Shown here: positions 57,342 through 64,000 of the stretch, piece by piece
How positions within the stretch are numbered: position 1 is the first letter of the stretch
Layout of the letters: every line of letters begins with the position of its first letter
Assembly (NCBI GenBank): GCA_020205615.1
Contig: CM035160.1
Location: 120,006,556 to 120,070,555 of the forward strand
Direction of reading: 5' to 3'
DNA length: 64,000 nucleotides
From: Panax quinquefolius
Taxonomy: Eukaryota > Streptophyta > Magnoliopsida > Apiales > Araliaceae
The notes under the pieces: generated by a model
The model's input: the letters and a program-made list of their open reading frames with translations, nothing else
Database searches by the model: none
Told to the model about the DNA's origin: nothing
Translations under genes and position numbers: made by a program

Positions 57342-60330
57342 TAACTATCGGTTTGGAGAAATTTATTTTCTACTTTAGAAATAAAATGGAACATTAATAT
57401 TATATGTGTGACATTAATAAAAATCATATGATATGAGTATATGTTAAGGGCATGAGGTATCAAGTAGTGCAATGATATCATATGTAATTGTAATGCATAA
57501 ATAAATATATGTGTAATCTAGAAACTGAGAAAGGAATTAAATGTTTAAATAAACATAAATATTAAATAAGGTTATAATATGATTATGTGAGTAGTAGAGA
57601 TAATTATGGAACTACCCGGACAATAATACCTAACTGCGTTATTTTATTACATGTATTTAATATACATGGATTATATGATGTGGGTAGTTAATCCCAAAAT
57701 TTTCCTAATATAGTAACACTTGGACATTAAATCCAATTTTTGAATAACAAAGTAACTAAATTGGATTGAGTTAAGCTTGTTGCTGAGATTTTGCATTTGT
57801 CCCAAAATGAGTGACCTTCCTAGTACAATGAACAGTAACCTAACTCTAGTTTACGTGTTCTCCGAGTGGCTAATCTCAGGTGATCATTTGCTAGCTAAGT
57901 GGCCGGTATGGAGTTGTTAAACCACTCTTCATTAACCTATGTATCCTTCCATTACACCATGGATTCCAAGATTGTGTAATGGCAATGTCTAGTCCATGCT
58001 TTTTTTATAAATACAAGCTTAAGTTCAGATTTTGTGTTGCTGAGAAGTTGTTGATAGTCTAATTGGAGAGTTCTAAGTTGTTGAGCATTGTAGAAGTCTA
58101 TATAGTGTGTGAGGAGTCCAATTTAAGCTCAAGGAGGTATAAGTTCTAACTATGTTCTTGAAATGGGTCTTGTTTGATTCTTGGAATTACTTGAAATTCT
58201 ATGTTAATTAAGATAAATTAACATACTATAAGATGTTTAAGAACTTTCTAACATATATGAACTCTTTAATGATAGTTTGGAACAAGTTTAAATCGTTGGA
58301 AATCAAGTTGGTTAAGACTCCGTAAAATGCAGTGCATACTTCTCTGAACCGGACATGGGCGTAGGCTGCCCGTATAATTGAACTAAGGCACAGTAGCAAT
58401 TTCTGCCCATCCTCCCGAGTTCAGTTGAGCCTTCTGTTTTAAGAATCTGCTAAGTGTGATCAATTATAATGACTTAAGCCAACATGCAAGCATGTGTAAC
58501 ATGTATATATAAGTATAATAACCTAATGTGAGCATGTTTTACTAAGATTAGCATGATTTGGTATAAGATCTTTAGCAAGGACTTTAAGTTTTGAAAACAA
58601 ACTTTGTTAAAGATCATGTTCGGCAGATTTGACCTTAATAGTCTACACACATGACTAATTTCACACATAAATGAGCATGACATATGAATCATAGTTCCTT
58701 TGTTCATGACCGCTTTATTAGGATTTGTGTTAAAGGAGTTTTCAAGAAAAATCTTAGTATAGTGAGCTAACATGCATGACTACTACATGATTTATATTTT
58801 TACCTTACGAGCATTATAACATGACTTGACTACATATGATTAGAGCCTTAAAGTTGTCTTGTATGTGTTAAATTATATTGTTCAAGTTTAAAATAGTTTC
58901 AAAAGCAAACTTGAACATATTTTCAAAATATAGTTGCATCACATGAATATCTAGATTCTAAAGGATTAAGATGTCATGTTATGTCTATAATATCCCTATA
59001 CATGATCCATATGTATTGAATATGTTGAACCTACTAGTAAGCTTTACAAATAAAAATACGAAATTTGAATGTGAATATTGATAAACTACCTTGAGGGTTA
59101 GAATCTGATAATTGTGATCATGGTTATGATACTCTTAGACTCACTCATGTAACATAAACATATATATACCATACTTATGCATCATAATTCTAGTGAAGCA
59201 TAAACGAAGTATATTTTCAACCAAAGCAATGCTAATTTCACATGTGTTATGAATACTCACAAGCATGCCAAATATGAGTTTTATAACTACCTTGTATGTT
59301 TGGAAGGCAAGCATGTTAGACTTTGTGGTTTCATGACCTTAAATGGCTCTAGATTGTTGAAATAGTCAATTTAGAATGATGTTATGAAAGTGGGAAACCT
59401 ATATTGACTTGAGAAGCATAATTAGACCTTTAACATGACAAAACATAGTATTAATGAATATTGTGTTCAAGCCAGATAGAAACCATAAGGCAACAATCAG
59501 GTCTTGGCTTGGCGAGGGATTTGCATGCAATTGCGTCGGTCCTAAAGCTCAGCCAGCCATGGCCTTGCAAGCTTGATCTGGAATCTGAGATTCTGCATTC
59601 TGATTTTGGACAATTAACTTGTATAATGCATATATTGCTAAAAGTAATTTAAAATCTACTGATACATTTATATATGTGATGATTAAGTAGTATGATGGTG
59701 TTTGTCTTGTAAAAGGAAAGTCCATGGGTAAAAAGGTCTTAACCTTGAGCTTTATAAATTGCTAGATATTTGATTCATGATAAACATATAAGTTGATTTT
59801 GTACTAAACGTGCATACTTGAATCATGTCGAACTTGTATAAAGAATATGTTAGCTAATGAACATCTTATACTTATAATACGCTATAAATAGGATTCGAAA
59901 GTGTTAAATTATTAACGTGGATAAACTACGCTTAAGGCAAGTATCCGAACCCTACTTTTATTGTGCGAGTTTCCTAACTTACACAACTTTGGATTTTGTT
60001 CAAGTTCTTGAATTTCATGTGATTCATATATTGAATACAAGTGATCTTACTTACTCGTTCAGTTGAACTAGTATGTTTAAACTCTGGTGAAAACTATTAT
60101 TCATGTTGAACTTGGTATTGTTCTAGAATATTGTGAAAGGGTCTATGCCATTGATTCGGCTAGACTAAATGCATGTTTATAAAACTGTCCAAACCAATTG
60201 ACTGGTGCGGAAATCTTGGAAACTGAGTTGAACAACCCTTATGGTAAGGGGAGTGTATGTTGTTGAAAACCCCAACACATGAGTAGATTATTATTGTCTT
60301 GTTATGCATAACTTAGAGTATTGTAGACTG
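57342..60330 (+). mobile_element. LTR of the 3.9-kb family, forward orientation, interrupted
   Basis: Related to the minus-strand reading of 530-4454. Shared blocks include ACATGGATTATATGATGTGGGTA, GTTGCTGAGATTT followed by TCCCA and AGTGACC, AGTAACCTAACTCTA-like, GTGTGTGAG in the leader, and GAACAACCCTTATGGTAAGG near 60230. The start is uncertain (TGTAACTATCGG at about 57342). A TATA box is at 58006-58013. It is cut at 60330 by copia element F. ORFs here have no recognised domains. Confidence 0.7.
58006..58013 (+). promoter_or_regulatory. TATA box of this LTR
   Basis: TTTATAAATACAAGCTTAAG, 60-90 bp before a GT/GA-rich leader (58080-58140). Matches the box at 3461-3466 in the related LTR. 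Confidence 0.5.
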
Positions 60331-62220
60331 TGTTAGGTTTGTAATATTCATGAACGCAATCAAATTACATAAAAAAGTGCAGAAGCGTGTAAAATCAGAG
60401 TTTAAAAAAATTTATAAACCATATACCCGGATCACCCTTTATGCATAATTATTAATTAAACGAAAAGATAAAGAATAAAATCATACCCTTGAAGATCGAG
60501 CTTCCTCAGGTACAAGTTCACCTCCAAATCCTTTCGCGTTCAACTTGAATCTACCGGGGTTTTGTTCCTTCCTTTGATCAACATTAGCCACCCATATGTT
60601 TGGCCTCTAGAGGTGATCCACCAAGGAATTATAATGATTCAAGAAGATGGGTGGTTGGCTAAACCCTAGTTTTCTATCTCTATAGAAAAGGCGTACTCTC
60701 CCAACTATTGGAATTATTACGTAGTTGTTAAAAGTCAACAACCCCATACCACCCATAATAAGACTCCTCTTATTTATAGATGTGGGCAACCCACCTTAAC
60801 AATTAAGGAATTGGGATTTATTTAATTAATTAAATTCTTTTAATTAATTAAGCTCCCTAATCTTATTAGGGATAATTAATTAAACTCCTTTAACTAATTT
60901 TCCTTCCTAATCCAATTAGGAATAAATGAGAGTACTTATATTAAATTAATTCCTAAACTCTTTTAGAAATTAAAATAATAATAATTGTAATAATATTAAT
61001 AAGACTCCTCTTATTAATTTATATTTAATATTTCTAAAATATTAAATCATAAATATTAAGCTATTTAATTTATTCTATCACCATAGATTAAATTAAATAT
61101 ACATAACATATTATTACGATTATGCCATTAACTTCTTAAATAATTATTCTTCCTTTTATGGTGTGACCCTTTAGGTTCTCCATATTAAACCTAGGTTGTG
61201 AATAAATCAATTAGAACAATTCTAATCTTATTTAAATAAATAAATTAAATAATTAATTTATTTAAATAAATAATATTTATTCTACTGATAGGGATAAGCC
61301 TCCTAGCGATCAACGACTTTCCGGATAATATAGATTTCAACATTAATCATTAAAGAACCTTTGAGTAAATAGTTCTTGAAATACAATTCAATCCTTCCAC
61401 CATACAATGTCCCAATTAAATATAAGACATGGAATTACTGTCAAGTCTTATTTTATTTAATTATATGTATTTCGATTCTTAAATGCACAACACCAAATAA
61501 TGCAAATTAGAAACTCCTTTCTAATTTCATTACGCTTAACCCAAGGACTCTTGGGTTGTCATTTATCGAATCACATAGGACATTTCTCTTCTTTTATTAG
61601 AAGTGGAAGATTCTTTATTGATCATACATTATCTCCATGTACAACTTATTATACCCAAGCATACCCTTTGATATACCCTAAGGGTCTTAAGGAATAAGTC
61701 AAAGTATAACTCATCATACACAAGATACTATGATGATCTCAAGTCCAAGGATTACTTGTACTACTATCACTACAGGAATTCCTATTGACGGGCAAATAAA
61801 ACTCCATTAGGTATTCCTTAGCGAGCCACGTTCAGTGTACTTATTCTCTAATAAGCACCTACATACTTGCTTTAGTGTCTCCACACAAATGATCATGAGA
61901 TCAATCATCCTCATCCAATGAGCAAACAACGTATGTACCAATCTATCCGGATTCACTAATCCCCAATTTAGTAATCCAATGATTGGGAACTATTTTAGTT
62001 TTAAGCTTTCTAAGAATTTAGATCTCATTAGAATGATCATCATCATTATTCTAAAAGCATTGCTTAAAACTATGGGTTTATCACATATTATAAAACAGCA
62101 TCATGTAGATAATTAAAAGCCTTTAATAAATTAATACTTTTTATTAATAAATGAATAAGATTATTATAAAGTATATGCTTTATCATCAAACATGATTGGC
62201 TTGTGTGCATACTACTTTCA
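60331..62220 (-). mobile_element. 3' LTR of copia element F
   Basis: 1890 bp; minus strand begins TGAAAGTAGTATGCACAC and ends ACCTAACA. It follows the polypurine tract directly. Similarity to the solo LTR at 26194-28077 extends over the full length, with few differences by eye. Confidence 0.92.
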
Positions 62221-62232
62221 ATCTCCCACTTG
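62221..62232 (-). other. Polypurine tract of element F
   Basis: Minus strand AAGTGGGAGAT, the usual copia polypurine tract, adjoining the LTR start. Confidence 0.85.
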
Positions 62233-63999
62233 CATTAAAGCCAATCGTCATGGTATCTTATACTCTTCTTCTCTAAGTGATGATTATCCTGCTGTTGGAT
62301 AAGCTTTAGTTAATGGATATGTAATGTTGTTCATGAGAGTCCACTATCTCTATAGTGATTTCCCATCTTTCAATGATTCTAATAATCAAATGAAAATGCC
62401 ACAACACATGTTTAGATCCAAGATGAGACTTAGGAACTATTCCTAGTTACAGTAATGAACTTTTAATCCAAACAATCAACTTGCGACTTCATTTATAGCT
62501 ATATACTTTGTCTTTATCACTAAACCAACAACTCTTTTGCTGTTTGGAACCTTTCAATTCACTACACCACTTATTCAAGGTAACACTTTACCTTAAAGTG
62601 GATTTTTCGTCGTCTTGGTGCATCCGTCTCGAAAAAACTTGAGTCCGTAAAGCCCCTAGTTTTAATTCGGACCCACCATGTATACTCACATCCTTAGTGC
62701 CTAAGTAAGAACTTTAAGATGTTTTTCACCGTCTTCGTTGATCTTCTCGAGAATATGATTGATCAACATCGTGTCTCGTATATTTCATTGCATACATGAT
62801 TGTCACTCATGCAATCTCTCTTCTTTGGAGTCTATGGGGACTATTAAGAGAGATACACTCCATGACTCATCAACATGAGACATCTCTTGGAGTTTGCCAT
62901 GCTAAACGACTTTAGCATCAAATGAATATACGTTCCTTGGGTTAAGTTGAGCATCCTTTTAAATCTATCTATATAGATTTATATCCCCAATTAAGATACT
63001 CTTCCCAAACCATTCATGGAGGAATGTTTAGACAACTTTATCTTTTCTGATTGTAGCATTAGTATGTCATTCCTTATCCGTAGTATATCAACATATAGTA
63101 CTAGGAATGTCACGATGCTCCCACTGACCCTTTTGTACACACTATGTTCATTCTTATTTTTTATAAAATCAAACTCTTTTGATTGCCTCATCAAAACGAA
63201 TGTTCCATATTTGAGAAACTTGCTTCAATCCATTTCTCTGAGTGTCTACAACACTTACCTCATCGTATGTAACTAGATCATCATCTTCTATGATGTGTAC
63301 CTCATCATCATCATCTATGATGAATCCATACCTCCCAGGTATCTTCTTGCTACTATTCGGTTATGATTCAATTGGTGGTACAATAGGTTATCTACGTGTT
63401 CCTCTTATTTGACTTATAGTGTTTTGTGGTTATTGAACTTTTCAAGATCAATTATCCTCCCACTAGCCCCTTCAATGATAAACACCTTTATCTTAGAAGG
63501 CAGGGTGTTTCGCAATAAACACCTTTTGCTAAGTAGGATTATAGAACATTTACCCTAAACTTACTTTAGGATGTCCCACAAATCTACACTTGTAAAATCT
63601 TGTCCCAAGCTTATCCTTTTGAAACCTTTTCACATAAGTTGGACAACCCCTTATCTTAACATACTTAAGATTAGGAATCCTCCCTGTCCATAACTTTTAT
63701 GGAGTCTTGGGGCCGGATTTTGAGGTTACCTTTTAAATGATGTCACGACCATTTCTAGGACATGACCTGAAGGATCTTTGGAATGTCGGTAAAATCATTT
63801 TGGACCGCACCATGTCCAACAAGGTACGATTTTTCCATTCAAATACATCAATCAATTATTGCGTATCAGGATGTGTCCATTATGAGAAAACCATTTGAGA
63901 TGATCTAGAAACTTATTGCACAAGTATTTATTCCTTGATCTAATCAAAGAATCTTAATACTTTGCCAATTTATTTCACTTCTGAATTCTTTGAACCTTT
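62233..63999 (-). pseudogene. Copia pol: integrase end, RT, RNase H
   Basis: Reading right to left on the minus strand: the integrase C-terminal region (about 63480-63990) with remnants of the VYVKR...DKLGPKSDKC...VGYP motif; RT at about 62690-63250, reading NEHSVYKRVSGSIVTFLVLY, then VDI where the catalytic motif is normally VDD, then RMLNLTQGTYI; and RNase H at about 62250-62640 with AEYIA-like remnants. Many stops and frameshifts. The lost second Asp of YVDD alone would abolish polymerase activity. Confidence 0.78.
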
Positions 64000-64000
64000 C

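Larger units (their letters stand above)
60331..64000 (-). mobile_element. Ty1/copia element F, 3' part
   Basis: Minus-strand element whose 3' LTR (60331-62220), polypurine tract and decayed pol are in the window. The 5' part lies beyond the right edge. It is inserted in the LTR at 57342-60330; the presumed left duplication is GACTG (60326-60330), with its partner outside. A solo LTR of the same family is at 26194-28077, and a fragment at 52486-53133. Confidence 0.88.

Noticed and set aside
1..64000. Host gene, rRNA or tRNA gene, or defence-type gene cluster
   Set aside because: Every recognisable coding stretch belongs to a transposon; tRNA-like strings are primer binding sites only.

Overview
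This window is plant nuclear DNA made almost entirely of transposable elements. It carries lineages typical of angiosperms: two Ty3/gypsy Athila-type elements, several Tekay/Del-type chromovirus copies, one Ogre/Tat-type element, Ty1/copia LTRs, a Mutator-like transposon (MULE), a CACTA/En-Spm transposon and two MITEs. I see no host gene, rRNA or tRNA gene, and no bacterial-type system. Base composition is AT-rich and every transposon gene is broken, as expected of silenced heterochromatin. The species cannot be named from the sequence.

Layout. 1-9707: 3' part of Athila-type element A, with integrase, an extra downstream ORF and 3' LTR; a 3.9-kb solo LTR in reverse orientation (530-4454, TSD ATGTC) splits its integrase. 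9708-22660: remnants of a Tekay-type element E (an inverted gag-protease piece, RNase H-integrase-chromodomain, and a partial 3' LTR), split at the very end of pol by a second Tekay-type element C (12238-20503, TSD TTATT). 22661-28626: a promoter-like block, then a reverse-oriented Tekay-like LTR carrying an Athila-type solo LTR (23959-24865, TSD CACTA) and a copia solo LTR (26194-28077, TSD TATAT). 28627-37110: Athila-type element B with gag-protease and the extra ORF, but without RT, RNase H and integrase. 37111-52481: a CACTA transposon remnant split by a complete Ogre-like element D (38951-51933, reverse strand, TSD GTATA). 52486-57058: a copia LTR fragment, a Tourist-like MITE, a MULE with a decayed transposase, and a Stowaway MITE. 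57342-64000: a second LTR of the 3.9-kb family, itself hit by a reverse-strand copia element F that runs off the window end.

The target-site duplications give an order of events: each solo LTR is younger than its host, C is younger than E, D is younger than the CACTA element, and F is younger than the LTR it sits in. Decay is mainly by nonsense changes of the C-to-T type, with few frameshifts. The less ordinary observations are structured repeat arrays inside LTRs, an inverted repeat spanning the Ogre polypurine tract, a duplicated zinc-knuckle module in the Ogre gag, and a GC hairpin beside the Athila TATA box. I found no convincing new biological system. No database search or alignment program was used; family names rest on recognised protein motifs and LTR structure.
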